From Xanthomarina gelatinilytica (GTDB lineage Bacteria > Bacteroidota > Bacteroidia > Flavobacteriales > Flavobacteriaceae): a DNA stretch of 64,000 nt. The notes below the pieces were generated by a model that did no database searches, had not been told where the DNA came from, and saw only the letters and a list, made by a program, of their open reading frames with translations. Below are positions 9,457-18,687 of this stretch, in pieces (the first letter of the stretch is position 1; the number at the start of each line of letters is the position of its first letter). The position numbers and the translations under genes are program-made. Location of the stretch: NCBI RefSeq assembly GCF_000348685.1, contig NZ_ANLA01000015.1, positions 124,001-188,000 on the forward strand, given 5' to 3'.

Positions 9457-12000
9457 ATGAAAAAAACTATCATCCTTTTGCTTGGTTTTCTGTTGTTTAG
9501 CCCTATGGCTTTTTCACAACAAATGCTAAAAGCAATCAAGCAATTGAAAACGGAAACCAACGCGCACATTACTGTAAACTCTAATGGCGTTGCTGAATTT
9601 ATTAAATTTCCAACAAATCAACCTTTAGATTTGGATGGACTTACCATTCAAGCCAAAACAGTATCTTTTTTGCAAACCCATAAAGATTTATTTCCGTTTG
9701 AAACCATTGAAAATACGTTCCTTATTGGAACAGTTAAAGTGGATGTTCATGGGTTCAAGCACTTAACTTTAACACAACATAAAAACAACGTACCAGTATT
9801 TGATGGTCAATTGCGTTTTCATTTTAATACCAACAATCAATTAACAGCCATTAACGGAAATTATATTCCCAATATAAAAAACAATACCAATCCTGTTATT
9901 ACTCCATCAGAAGCAAGTAACATTGCCATAGAAAATGTGACTAAACAGGACAAAAACCATTCTGGAGTAACATTGTTCGCTTTTGATACCATTTTATATT
10001 TGTTTCAAGAGGGATTGATAGACAATTCCTTTGGGGCTACACAATTGGTTTATGAAGTTGAGGTTAGAAACGATGCAGATGTTAGGGAATATGTGTATGT
10101 AAATGCACATTCTGGTAACATTACAGAGCAATTTACAGGAATGGCGCATGCTATGGATAGAATTGTTTATGAGAACAACACCTCAAACATTGTTTGGCAA
10201 GAAGGAGATGCATTTCCAGGAACTTTAAACATTTGGCAAAGAAATGAAGTTGAGGCCTCTGGACATGTTTACAATTTTTTCAATAACGCGTTTGGATATG
10301 TATCTTATAATGGTGCAGATGCTCAAATGAGAACCATAAATAACAACCCAAATGTGTCTTGTCCCAATGCCAATTGGAATGGTGTGACGGCTAATTATTG
10401 CAACGGAACAGCTTCAGATGACGTGATTGCACACGAATGGGGACATGCCTATACAGAATACACAAGTGGGTTGATTTATGCGTATCAATCTGGTGCTATG
10501 AACGAAGCTTTTTCTGATATTTGGGGAGAAACAGTGGATTTGTTGAACAATTATCAAGATGCTGATGATGACCATTCATTAAGGACAGCTTGTAACAGTT
10601 CAGACAGATGGCGAATGGGAGAAGATGCCACAGCTTTTGGTGGAGCCATAAGAGATATGTGGAATCCTCCTTGTAATGGAGACCCAGGAAAATTAACAGA
10701 TGGACAATTTTATTGTGGTGAAGGAGATGGAGGAGGAGTTCATTCAAACTCTGGGATTCCTAACCATGCTTATGCACTTTTGGTTGATGGTGGAACTTAT
10801 AATGGGCAAACCATTACTGGTATTGGCTTTACTAAAGCAGCACATATATTCTGGAGGGCTCAAAGCGAATATTTAACTGCTACCAGCGATTTTTACTCTC
10901 TGGCAGATGCCTTAGAAGCATCTTGTACAGATTTATTTGGTATTAATTTGGAAGGCTTGAGCACAGGAGCTCCTGTAGGTCTTTCCGGTGAAATTATCAC
11001 TGCTTCCGATTTTAATGAACTTTATAAGGTGCTTTTGGCTGTGGAACTGCGCAACGACGATATTTGTGGCTACGAGCCAATTCTCTCAGCAGTAGCAGAC
11101 CCTTGTGCTGCTGCTACTATGGCTCCAATATTTTTTGAAGATTGGGAATCTGGTTTAAACAATTGGACGGTTTCACAAATCGCATCAAATCCTGGAACCT
11201 GGGAGTCTAGGGATTGGGCTGTAGTTTCCAGTTTGCCGGACGGAAGAACAGGTCAGGCTGTTTTTGGAGTCGATCCTATAAATGGAAATTGCACCACATC
11301 TTTACAAAACGGTATTTTAAGATTGGAAAGTCCTGTAATTACCATCCCTAATCAGTTAACGGGAACCTTTGAGATGACTTTTATGCACTATGTCTCTACA
11401 GAAGCAAGTTGGGATGGAACCAATATAAAATACAGTTTGGATGGAAACACCTGGACACTACTTCCGGCAAGTGCTTTTACAGCCAATGGTTATAACGGTT
11501 TTATAAACAATAATGGGAACGACAACCCTTTGGCAGGTGAAGAAGCGTTTACAGGTTCAGATGGTGGTTCTACTTCAGGGAGTTGGGGAAGAAGCTATAT
11601 AGATTTATCTGGTTTGGGAGTTGTTGCCAATTCTACCATTCAATTTAGGTTTGAGGTTGGAACAGATGGTTGTAATGGTCGTGAAGGTTGGTATATTGAT
11701 GACATTTCGGTTTACAACTGCGAAATGAGCCTTTCTGTTGCAGATTTTGAAAGCTTACATAACAGTATCAAAGTGTATCCAAACCCTTCAAACGGAGTTT
11801 ACACACTTAAAAATGTAAACAATATCGAATTGGTAAAAGCAGATATTTTCGATATTAATGGCCGATTGATTAAAACTATCAACCTGTCTAATGGACAGCA
11901 ACTTCAAGCTGTCCATATCACAGAAGTTACAGCAGGCATTTACTTTATGAATGTACATGCTAAAGATGCGACTCAAGTGATTAAGCTTGTAAAGCAGTAA
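9457..12000 (+). CDS. Exported M4 (thermolysin-like) metallopeptidase with T9SS sorting domain
   Basis: The 847-residue secreted protease has, in order: a signal peptide (MKKTIILLLGFLLF..AFSQQ), an FTP/PepSY-type propeptide (about 40-215), and an M4 catalytic domain with HEWGH (His326, Glu327, His330) and third-ligand region NEAFSD (about 349). A VHSNSGIPNHAY motif bears the catalytic-site histidine. A jelly-roll/MAM-like domain follows (about 560-750; FFEDWESGLNNW), and the end is a type A Por sorting domain (KVYPNPSNGVYTL.., GIYFMNV, VIKLVKQ). It should be exported through the type IX system and released or anchored at the surface as a protein-degrading enzyme. It has its own terminator. 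No frame disruption is seen. Confidence 0.95.
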   Translation: MKKTIILLLGFLLFSPMAFSQQMLKAIKQLKTETNAHITVNSNGVAEFIKFPTNQPLDLDGLTIQAKTVSFLQTHKDLFPFETIENTFLIGTVKVDVHGFKHLTLTQHKNNVPVFDGQLRFHFNTNNQLTAINGNYIPNIKNNTNPVITPSEASNIAIENVTKQDKNHSGVTLFAFDTILYLFQEGLIDNSFGATQLVYEVEVRNDADVREYVYVNAHSGNITEQFTGMAHAMDRIVYENNTSNIVWQEGDAFPGTLNIWQRNEVEASGHVYNFFNNAFGYVSYNGADAQMRTINNNPNVSCPNANWNGVTANYCNGTASDDVIAHEWGHAYTEYTSGLIYAYQSGAMNEAFSDIWGETVDLLNNYQDADDDHSLRTACNSSDRWRMGEDATAFGGAIRDMWNPPCNGDPGKLTDGQFYCGEGDGGGVHSNSGIPNHAYALLVDGGTYNGQTITGIGFTKAAHIFWRAQSEYLTATSDFYSLADALEASCTDLFGINLEGLSTGAPVGLSGEIITASDFNELYKVLLAVELRNDDICGYEPILSAVADPCAAATMAPIFFEDWESGLNNWTVSQIASNPGTWESRDWAVVSSLPDGRTGQAVFGVDPINGNCTTSLQNGILRLESPVITIPNQLTGTFEMTFMHYVSTEASWDGTNIKYSLDGNTWTLLPASAFTANGYNGFINNNGNDNPLAGEEAFTGSDGGSTSGSWGRSYIDLSGLGVVANSTIQFRFEVGTDGCNGREGWYIDDISVYNCEMSLSVADFESLHNSIKVYPNPSNGVYTLKNVNNIELVKADIFDINGRLIKTINLSNGQQLQAVHITEVTAGIYFMNVHAKDATQVIKLVKQ

Positions 12001-12020
12001 ACATATTTCCTATTCTTTAT

Positions 12021-12058
12021 AAAAAAGCCTTGTAAACAGAACTTACAAGGCTTTTTTT
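12021..12058. terminator. Intrinsic terminator between M4 peptidase gene and DUF721 gene
   Basis: AAAAAAGCCTTGTAA (12021-12035) pairs with TTACAAGGCTTTTTT (12043-12057) around a 7-nt loop. The T tract on one side and A tract on the other allow it to serve both convergent genes. Confidence 0.9.
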
Positions 12059-12069
12059 TATCGGTTTTA

Positions 12070-12366
12070 TTAGCGTAAAACCAGTTTTTTTATTACTTCT
12101 TTACCAAGGGATTCGTTTAACATGGCGATAATTTTTGCTTTTCCATAACTCAGTTCTTCCCTTAAAACACTGGAGCTTAATTGCACGTAAAGCGTATCGT
12201 TTTTAAGTTGTATGTCTGTTGTGTAATTGTTTACACCATTTCCCATCATGTCCCGCCAAGTATCTTGAACGTTTACAACATCCAAGCCATGTTCAAGTTT
12301 GTTGGTTTCAACAAATTCCTTTAATGCATCTGCAATGCTAATATGTTCGTTATTTCGTTTTGCCAT
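12070..12366 (-). CDS. DUF721 (DciA-like) protein
   Basis: The 98-residue cytoplasmic protein has the DUF721 signature: an N-terminal helix ISIADALKEFVE, a central VQDTWRDMMG and a C-terminal LYVQLSSSVLREELSYGKAKII. The family includes DciA, the ancestral loader of the replicative helicase. Its place in a recF-lipoprotein-DUF721 row agrees with a replication or repair role, although helicase loading by this short form is inference. The three genes are close and on the same strand, so they may form an operon. Confidence 0.82.
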   Translation of the reverse strand: MAKRNNEHISIADALKEFVETNKLEHGLDVVNVQDTWRDMMGNGVNNYTTDIQLKNDTLYVQLSSSVLREELSYGKAKIIAMLNESLGKEVIKKLVLR

Positions 12367-12395
12367 GTTGTCTTTCAGTGAAAATGGAAATCATT

Positions 12396-12830
12396 TTAAT
12401 TAGTAATGTCTATTGGAACAAATTTCTTGTATAAAAATACGGCCTTATTCTTGTTTATAACTTTTAGCTGGTCTTTAGTTGCCATTAAAACAGTTTCTTT
12501 CCAACTGTCAAAAGGGGTTTTGTAATACAAATTTAAGCTGTCGTTTTCAATTTTTATGGTGAATTGTTCCGAATCTTTAGAAGTTTCAAAGGTGCCATCG
12601 AAAACAGGTTTTAATTTTAGCCTGAAACCTGCTAAACTATCAGAGATTTCGATATAATCTACTGTGTCGTTATAAGTGTATTTTTTTTCTGTTCCATCTG
12701 CCATTGTCACTTGATCAATTTCCCAATATCCTTCCAAGTGTTCTATGTATGTTTCTGGGTTTTTCGCACAACTGTTCAGTAACAGAAGGCTAAAGATGAG
12801 TAAAAAATATTTTGAATTCATTAGTTTCAA
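12396..12830 (-). CDS. Small lipoprotein, lipocalin-like fold possible
   Basis: The 144-residue predicted lipoprotein has a signal peptide ending in LLLLNSC, then about 125 residues with repeated beta-type segments (YIEHLEGYWEIDQVTM, FDGTFETSK, LNLYYKTPFDSWKETV). The GYWEIDQV opening resembles the small lipocalin-like lipoproteins common in Flavobacteriia, but I do not recognise a named family. The start could be Met4 (12821), which gives a shorter n-region. It lies between recF and the DUF721 gene on the same strand. It is probably anchored in an envelope membrane; function unknown. Confidence 0.7.
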   Translation of the reverse strand: MKLMNSKYFLLIFSLLLLNSCAKNPETYIEHLEGYWEIDQVTMADGTEKKYTYNDTVDYIEISDSLAGFRLKLKPVFDGTFETSKDSEQFTIKIENDSLNLYYKTPFDSWKETVLMATKDQLKVINKNKAVFLYKKFVPIDITN

Positions 12831-12922
12831 GTGTTAAGAATTATATTTTTTAAATTTTAATTTGTCTGTCTTCCAGCAAGGTATGGAATTTGTAATTTTT
12901 CTCATCCCTCGTTCCTTTTTGG

Positions 12923-14002
12923 TTACAATTTAAATATTTCATACGATTGATGCACTTGTTTTACAGCATTTTCGGTTCTATCGGCATGGGTATCACTAAT
13001 AAACAATTGACCAAAATTTTTGTCGTCAACCAATTTAATAATTTGAGAGACCCTGTTTTCGTCCAGTTTGTCAAAAATATCATCCAATAGTAAAATAGGA
13101 TTCACACCACTTTGTGCTTTAATAAAATCGAATTGCGCCAACTTTAAAGCAATTAAAAAAGACTTTTGCTGTCCTTGACTTCCAAATTTTTTAATGGGAT
13201 GATTGTCAATTTCAAAAACCAAGTCGTCTTTGTGTATTCCCACACTGGTGTATTGTAGCGCCTTGTCTTTGTTGATATTGGCCTTTAAGAGCGATTCTAG
13301 TTTGTCTTCTTTTAAATCGCTGTTGTAAATTAAATTTACAGGTTCGTTACCATTGCTTATAGCTTTATAGCGTTCTTTGAAAATAGGGATGAAAGTTTCT
13401 AAAAAAACTTCCCTTTTTTCAAAAATAACCTGACCATAGGTGTCCAATTGTTTGTTGTAAATGCCCAAAGTGTCTGCATTGAACGTATTGTTTAGAGCAA
13501 AATATTTTAATAAGGAATTTCGCTGAACAAGAATTTTGTTGTAATTTATTAAATGGTCCAGATAGTTTTTATCGCTTTGCGAAATCACGCTGTCAATAAA
13601 TTTTCTTCTAGTGGTGCTGCCTTCAATAATTAAATCCCTATCAGCTGGCGAAATAATAACCAAAGGTAAAAAACCAATATGGTCGCTAAACCTATCATAT
13701 ACTTTATTGTTGCGTTTTATTACTTTTTTCTGACCTTTTTTTAAGCTTACTGCAATCTTTTCGGTTTTGCCGTCTTTTTCATAATCGCCATTTATTACAA
13801 AAAAACTTTCATGATGCTTGATGTTTTGGGAAGCTATGGGATTAAAATAACTTTTTCCAAAGGACAAATGATAAATGGCATCCAGTACATTGGTTTTTCC
13901 AACACCATTGTTTCCTACAAAACAATTAATCCTGTCGTTAAACTCAAAAGACTGACTTTCAAAATTTTTATAGTTTAATAAAGAAAGCGATTTTAAAATC
14001 AT
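12923..14002 (-). CDS. recF: DNA replication/repair protein RecF
   Basis: The 359-residue SMC-like ATPase loads RecA at single-strand gaps together with RecO and RecR. A Walker A motif GNNGVGKTN is at about 30-38; the ABC signature region is [18 protein letters not shown]; Walker B is [12 protein letters not shown], followed by a D-loop (DENRV). The [18 protein letters not shown] segment is a RecF hallmark. Length is normal. The gene is divergent from the TPR gene and first in a probable recF-lipoprotein-DUF721 operon. Confidence 0.96.
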   Translation of the reverse strand: MILKSLSLLNYKNFESQSFEFNDRINCFVGNNGVGKTNVLDAIYHLSFGKSYFNPIASQNIKHHESFFVINGDYEKDGKTEKIAVSLKKGQKKVIKRNNKVYDRFSDHIGFLPLVIISPADRDLIIEGSTTRRKFIDSVISQSDKNYLDHLINYNKILVQRNSLLKYFALNNTFNADTLGIYNKQLDTYGQVIFEKREVFLETFIPIFKERYKAISNGNEPVNLIYNSDLKEDKLESLLKANINKDKALQYTSVGIHKDDLVFEIDNHPIKKFGSQGQQKSFLIALKLAQFDFIKAQSGVNPILLLDDIFDKLDENRVSQIIKLVDDKNFGQLFISDTHADRTENAVKQVHQSYEIFKL

Positions 14003-14104
14003 AAAAAACTAACTTAAATATGGTTTTGAATTTTTAAAAGAATAAGTTGTGCAAATTATTGAAAAATAACAAATAAATAGGCTTTTATATATGAAGAAAA
14101 ATCA

Positions 14105-14113
14105 TATTTTTGC
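14105..14113 (+). promoter_or_regulatory. -7 promoter element of the TPR-ribH operon
   Basis: TATTTTTGC matches TAnnTTTG(C), 20 nt before the ATG at 14134. It overlaps a TTG codon at 14110 that an ORF caller could choose as start, and so rules that start out. Confidence 0.65.
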
Positions 14114-14133
14114 CACGCATTAATTTAAAATAT

Positions 14134-14904
14134 ATGGCAACTTACAAGAAAAGAGGATACAAACCGACAACGAAAGAAGAAAAAGAGCATGATATTGTTG
14201 ATCACTCTACAACAGCTGAAGTTTTTAACACATTAGACGAATCTGCTTCTAAAACAGAAGATTGGGTTATTGCCAATCAAAAATACATTTTCGTGATTAT
14301 AGGTGTTGTTGCTGCTGTGGTTTTAGGTTATTTAGGTTACAACGAGTTTATAGCAAAACCTAAGCAAAGTGAAGCTATGAACGAAATGTTCCAAGCCCAA
14401 AAATATTTTAACCAAGCTGTAAATGGAACCGAAAAAGACTCCTTGTATACATTGGCCTTAAATGGAGGTGAAGGAAAATTAGGAATGTTGGACATAGCTT
14501 CTGAATACAGTGGCACTCCTGCAGCTAATTTAGCAAACTATTATGCTGGAATGGCTTATTTGAATTTAAAAGACTATAAAAATGCGGTTACTTATTTAAG
14601 TGATTTCTCCAGTGACGATTTGGTTTTAGCACCTATGGCTAAAGGAAGTATTGGTGATGCCTTTGTGCAGTTAAACCAACCTGAAGATGCCTTGGACTAC
14701 TACGAGCAAGCTGCCAAAATGAGAAAGAACGATTTTACAACTCCTTTGTATTTATATAAAGCAGGCGTTATTGCCATGGAACTTGGAAAAGCAGACAAAG
14801 CACTTACGTATTTTAACGATATCAAAGAAAACTATGCGTCTTCTACCGAAGCAACAAACATAGATGTGTTTATAGGTAAAGCACGCGTGTTGGCAAATAA
14901 ATAA
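14134..14904 (+). CDS. Tetratricopeptide-repeat membrane protein (YfgM-like)
   Basis: The 256-residue protein has a cytoplasmic N-terminus with a lysine-rich start (ATYKKRGYKPTTKEEKEHD). One membrane helix follows (about 49-68; YIFVIIGVVAAVVLGYLGY), then a TPR region (about 90-250) with units such as PAANLANYYAGMAYLNLKDY and EDALDYYEQAAKM. The layout resembles YfgM, an ancillary partner of the Sec translocon and periplasmic chaperones, but similarity is by architecture only. The ATG at 14134 is chosen because the longer TTG start lies inside the promoter. ribH starts one base after its stop. Confidence 0.85.
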   Translation: MATYKKRGYKPTTKEEKEHDIVDHSTTAEVFNTLDESASKTEDWVIANQKYIFVIIGVVAAVVLGYLGYNEFIAKPKQSEAMNEMFQAQKYFNQAVNGTEKDSLYTLALNGGEGKLGMLDIASEYSGTPAANLANYYAGMAYLNLKDYKNAVTYLSDFSSDDLVLAPMAKGSIGDAFVQLNQPEDALDYYEQAAKMRKNDFTTPLYLYKAGVIAMELGKADKALTYFNDIKENYASSTEATNIDVFIGKARVLANK

Positions 14905-14905
14905 C

Positions 14906-15397
14906 ATGGCAACAGAAAATAAAAATTTATCAGATTACGATAAAGCTACAATCCCAAACGCGAATGATTTTCGGTTTGGGATTGTTGTTTCAGAATGGAA
15001 CGAATCCATAACAGAAGGCCTGTTTCATGGAGCTTACCAAGCTTTAATGGAAAACGAAGTCTCTTCGAAAAATATCTTGCGATGGAATGTACCTGGAAGC
15101 TACGAGCTTATTTATGGATGCAAAAAAATGCAAGAAACAGGCGTAGATGCCGTTATTGCCATTGGGAGTGTGATTCAAGGGGAAACCAAGCATTTCGACT
15201 TTGTTTGTGAGGCCGTTTCACAAGGGATAAAAGACCTAAATGTTTTACACGATGTTCCTGTTATTTTTTGTGTGTTAACCGATAATAACCTGCAACAAGC
15301 CATAGATCGTTCTGGTGGCAAACATGGCAACAAGGGAACAGAAGCTGCCATTGCTGCCATTAAAATGGCAGCTCTAAACAAAAACTCCAAGTCCTAG
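14906..15397 (+). CDS. ribH: 6,7-dimethyl-8-ribityllumazine synthase
   Basis: The 163-residue enzyme makes the penultimate riboflavin intermediate from 5-amino-6-ribitylaminouracil and 3,4-dihydroxy-2-butanone 4-phosphate. Family motifs are present: VSEWNESITEGL, VPGSYELIYGCKKM, AIGSVIQGETKHFDFV with the catalytic histidine, and GKHGNKGTEAAIAAIKM. It begins 1 nt after the TPR gene stop, so translation is probably coupled. The other rib genes are not in the window, as is usual for Bacteroidota. Confidence 0.96.
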   Translation: MATENKNLSDYDKATIPNANDFRFGIVVSEWNESITEGLFHGAYQALMENEVSSKNILRWNVPGSYELIYGCKKMQETGVDAVIAIGSVIQGETKHFDFVCEAVSQGIKDLNVLHDVPVIFCVLTDNNLQQAIDRSGGKHGNKGTEAAIAAIKMAALNKNSKS

Positions 15398-15506
15398 GTT
15401 TTTACATTTCAATAAAAGGTCTGTCGAGGAAAAGTAAACGTATTTTCAAGTTTTGAATGTTAACAATTTTTGGCATTTCAAAGCCTGTTTTTCTTCCATT
15501 TTTAAG

Positions 15507-15514
15507 TATTTTTG
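15507..15514 (+). promoter_or_regulatory. -7 promoter element upstream of small membrane protein gene
   Basis: TATTTTTG matches TAnnTTTG, 23 nt upstream of a GTG at 15538. It lies inside the longer open frame (from 15457), which favours the internal GTG start. Confidence 0.5.
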
Positions 15515-15537
15515 AAAGATATCAAAGGATTATAATC

Positions 15538-15750
15538 GTGGCATTTTCCAAAAAGCACAGACAATTTAACATCAAGCCTAAATATCAAAACGCAACCGAC
15601 GAAGGTCAAGAGCAAGATATTCAGTCAAAATGGCACGAATTAAAACAATCAAGAACACGAAAGAAAAGTATTTTAACCTCACCATGGTATATGGTCTTGT
15701 TTTTGATAGCTGTATTGGTACTTTGGTATTATTTAAGTGGTTATGAATAG
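15538..15750 (+). CDS. Small basic single-pass membrane protein, uncharacterised
   Basis: The protein has 70 residues when started at the GTG at 15538: a basic N-terminus (AFSKKHRQFNIKPKYQ), a charged middle and one C-terminal membrane helix (about 46-65; PWYMVLFLIAVLVLWYYL). The open frame extends back to an ATG at 15457, but a promoter -7 element at 15507-15514 lies inside that extension. Small proteins like this between ribH and mutL are common in Flavobacteriia and some carry the misleading name 'riboflavin synthase beta subunit'. I see no such domain. Function unknown. Confidence 0.65.
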   Translation: MAFSKKHRQFNIKPKYQNATDEGQEQDIQSKWHELKQSRTRKKSILTSPWYMVLFLIAVLVLWYYLSGYE

Positions 15751-15758
15751 CAGATAGT

Positions 15759-16034
15759 ATGGGGATTTTTAAAACAAGAAAAAATAAAACGTATAGTTAT
15801 ACTCCTAGACATTACAAAGGGGAAGGCAATCCGTATGAAATAAAACATAAGTTCGACGATTTTAGAACGACTGTGGGAAGCAACAAAGGATTGAAAAACA
15901 AATTGGTTACAGCATTAAATGACTATAAGCACAATCAAAATCAATCGGCAAATAAACGGGTTTTGATTATTATAGGAATTTTAATTTTAATCTTCCTGTT
16001 CATTATTGAATTCGATTTATCCATATTCTTTTAA
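15759..16034 (+). CDS. Small membrane protein between ribH and mutL, uncharacterised
   Basis: The 91-residue protein has a basic N-terminus (GIFKTRKNKTYSYTPRHYKG), a polar middle and a C-terminal membrane helix (about 67-86; VLIIIGILILIFLFIIEF). It lies 8 bp after the previous small gene and 8 bp before mutL, so it is almost certainly co-transcribed with both. The two neighbours share the same plan (basic N-terminus, C-terminal helix), suggesting a pair of tail-anchored proteins. No known domain is recognisable. Confidence 0.75.
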   Translation: MGIFKTRKNKTYSYTPRHYKGEGNPYEIKHKFDDFRTTVGSNKGLKNKLVTALNDYKHNQNQSANKRVLIIIGILILIFLFIIEFDLSIFF

Positions 16035-16042
16035 TAGCGCTC

Positions 16043-17896
16043 ATGTCAGATATTATTCAGTTATTGCCAGATCATGTCGCTAATCAAATTGCAGCAGGCG
16101 AAGTTGTACAGCGTCCAGCATCTGTGGTAAAGGAACTTCTTGAAAATGCCATAGATGCCAAAGCAACCACTATAAAACTTCTTGTTAAAGATGCAGGAAA
16201 GACTTTGGTTCAGGTTATAGACAATGGTTCTGGAATGAGTGTTACAGACTCCAGACTAAGTTTTGAACGTCATGCCACGTCTAAAATACGTTCTGCCGAA
16301 GATTTATTTCAACTGCATACCAAGGGATTTCGCGGCGAAGCCCTTGCCAGTATCGCTGCCATTGCTCATGTAGAGTTAAAAACCAGGCAAGCCCATGATG
16401 AGGTAGGTACCCAATTGATTGTAGAAGGCAGTGAAGTGGTTTCGCAAGAGGTGGTTGTAACACCTAAAGGGACGAGTATTGCTGTTAAAAACCTATTTTT
16501 TAACATTCCTGCCAGACGTAATTTTCTAAAATCCAATCAAGTGGAAACCCGTCATATTATAGATGAGTTTCACAGAGTGGCTCTAGCACATCCCAATATT
16601 CAGTTTGTGATGTACCATAATGGAAGCGAGGTGTTTAATCTTCCAGAAAGCAATTACAGACAACGCATTGTAAATATTTTTGGTGCCAAAACCAACGAAA
16701 AACTAGTACCTGTTAACGAAGAAACAGAAGTGGTTAAAATTTCGGGGTTTGTGGGCAAACCAGAATATGCCAAAAAAACCAGAGGAGAACAGTTCTTTTT
16801 TGTAAACGATAGATTTATTAAAAGTGCATACTTGAATCATGCCATTTCCTCAGCGTTTGAAGGACTTTTAAAAGATAGCACACATCCTAGTTATTTCTTG
16901 AATTTAACGGTCGATCCTCAAACCATTGATATCAACATCCATCCAACCAAAACAGAAATTAAGTTTGATGATGAACATACGCTGTATGCCATTTTAAGGG
17001 CTTCTGTAAAGCACAGTTTAGGGCAATTTAATATTGCTCCAGTATTGGATTTTGATAGAGATGCCAATTTAGATACTCCATATGAGTATAAAGATAAACA
17101 CCATCCCAATGTGCCAAATATTGAAGTGGACAGAAGCTTTAACCCTTTTCAGGAAAAACAGGTCTCTGGTAAGCAAACCACTTTTCTTAAAAAACAAACT
17201 TTGGCAAATTGGGATAGTTTGTATGTAGGGCTGGAATCCAAAGGGACTCAAACACAACAGGACTTTACCAGTGTACAGTTTGAAAGCGAAGAGCAAACGG
17301 GCTCTATTTTTAAAGATTCCAATCAAGTGGAAACCAAACAAACCACGTTTCAAATTCAAAATAAATATATAATCAGTACCATAAAATCTGGTATGTTGGT
17401 AATAGATCAGTATCGTGCACATCAACGTGTGTTGTACGAAGATTTCCTGCAACACATCACAGTCAAGGAAAGCATGAGTCAGCAATTGCTTTTTCCTGTG
17501 CAGTTGCATTTTTCCCCTCAGGAAATAGAAATTTTAAGACAAGTAAAAGAAGATTTGGAACACACAGGATTTTTGTTTTCAAATTTCACAAATGATGGAA
17601 TAGAAATTTCTGGTGTACCAGTACATGTTCCAGAAAGTGAGGTTTCGGTTATTTTAGAACAATTGATTAGCGATATTGAAAATGAAGTTCCGGACAGCAA
17701 TTTTAGTCCAACAGATTTGTTGGCAAAATCCATGGCCAAAAGCTTGGCAGTAAAATCGGGTCAAAGCCTTACAGTTACAGAACAGGAACATTTGGTGAAT
17801 AGTTTGTTTGGTTGCAAAGAACCCAACATGTCGCCAACAAATAAATCTACATTTGTAACGTTAAGTGTAGACGAACTGGATAAAAAATTTATATAA
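16043..17896 (+). CDS. mutL: DNA mismatch repair protein MutL
   Basis: The 617-residue GHKL ATPase couples MutS mismatch recognition to strand incision. N-terminal ATPase motifs are intact: AAGEVVQRPASVVKELLENA, DNGSGM and GFRGEALASI. The transducer domain and a variable linker (about 335-440) follow, then the C-terminal dimerisation domain. Where endonuclease-type MutL proteins carry DQHA-x2-E-x4-E, this one reads DQYRAHQRVLYE (about 455-466), so only part of the metal-binding motif is kept. The gene sits in a tight row from the TPR gene to the SMR exporter. It may depend on a separate nicking activity or on an altered metal site. Confidence 0.95.
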   Translation: MSDIIQLLPDHVANQIAAGEVVQRPASVVKELLENAIDAKATTIKLLVKDAGKTLVQVIDNGSGMSVTDSRLSFERHATSKIRSAEDLFQLHTKGFRGEALASIAAIAHVELKTRQAHDEVGTQLIVEGSEVVSQEVVVTPKGTSIAVKNLFFNIPARRNFLKSNQVETRHIIDEFHRVALAHPNIQFVMYHNGSEVFNLPESNYRQRIVNIFGAKTNEKLVPVNEETEVVKISGFVGKPEYAKKTRGEQFFFVNDRFIKSAYLNHAISSAFEGLLKDSTHPSYFLNLTVDPQTIDINIHPTKTEIKFDDEHTLYAILRASVKHSLGQFNIAPVLDFDRDANLDTPYEYKDKHHPNVPNIEVDRSFNPFQEKQVSGKQTTFLKKQTLANWDSLYVGLESKGTQTQQDFTSVQFESEEQTGSIFKDSNQVETKQTTFQIQNKYIISTIKSGMLVIDQYRAHQRVLYEDFLQHITVKESMSQQLLFPVQLHFSPQEIEILRQVKEDLEHTGFLFSNFTNDGIEISGVPVHVPESEVSVILEQLISDIENEVPDSNFSPTDLLAKSMAKSLAVKSGQSLTVTEQEHLVNSLFGCKEPNMSPTNKSTFVTLSVDELDKKFI

Positions 17897-17908
17897 GTAG
17901 CATGCCTT

Positions 17909-18685
17909 ATGATGAATAATATTACAGATACCGTAAAACATTTAATAATAATAAACGTCATTATGTTTGTTGGAACTTTGGCCATTGGTGGTCAAGCTTT
18001 TGGAGAAAATACTTTGTTTTACGACTGGTTTGCCCTACATTTTCCAAAAAATGAAGCGTTTCAAGCTTGGCAAATAATTACACATATGTTTATGCATGGT
18101 GGTTTTATGCATATTTTCTTTAATATGTTTGCCCTTTGGATGTTTGGTACAGCTGTGGAACAACGTTTTGGGGCGAAAAAGTTCTTGTTTTTTTACATAT
18201 CTTCAGGGTTAGGAGCAGCTTTGTGCATGTTAGGTTATTATTATTTTAGGTTCTATACTGGCTTATCTATTTTAAACGAAGCAGGTTTTGATCAAATCCA
18301 AACCTTCGAAACCCTAAAATCTGGTTATGGTGTGTATGATACCCGTTGGAGCCAGTTTTTAAATCAAGACCAACTTCAAAATTTTGTAGGAGTGTTTCAT
18401 AGTACCATGGTAGGAGCTTCAGGAGCTATTATGGGAGTTTTGGTTGCTTTTGGTATGTTATATCCAGAGTCCAAGCTCATGCTAATATTTTTACCTGTGC
18501 CCATTAAAGCCAAGTATTTTATTCCAGGAATCATTGCTTTGGATTTAATTTCTGCCATTACTGGCCAATCCTTTTTCAGTCCTAGCAACACGGCTTATGT
18601 GGCTCACGTTGGAGGAGCTTTAACAGGGTTCCTGATTATGTGGTACTGGAAAAAAACGCAGTTTAATAAAAACCGTTGGGACTAA
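17909..18685 (+). CDS. Rhomboid-family intramembrane serine protease (first of two)
   Basis: The 258-residue polytopic membrane protein has the rhomboid catalytic dyad: serine in GASGAIMG (TM4) and histidine in AHVGGALTG (TM6). The conserved HMFMHGGFMHIFFNMFALW segment in TM2 is present. An insertion of about 45 residues between TM3 and TM4 (about 118-160) is longer than in bacterial GlpG. It should cleave transmembrane substrates within the bilayer. The gene follows mutL by 12 bp and precedes a second rhomboid gene by 2 bp. Confidence 0.92.
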   Translation: MMNNITDTVKHLIIINVIMFVGTLAIGGQAFGENTLFYDWFALHFPKNEAFQAWQIITHMFMHGGFMHIFFNMFALWMFGTAVEQRFGAKKFLFFYISSGLGAALCMLGYYYFRFYTGLSILNEAGFDQIQTFETLKSGYGVYDTRWSQFLNQDQLQNFVGVFHSTMVGASGAIMGVLVAFGMLYPESKLMLIFLPVPIKAKYFIPGIIALDLISAITGQSFFSPSNTAYVAHVGGALTGFLIMWYWKKTQFNKNRWD

Positions 18686-18687
18686 GT

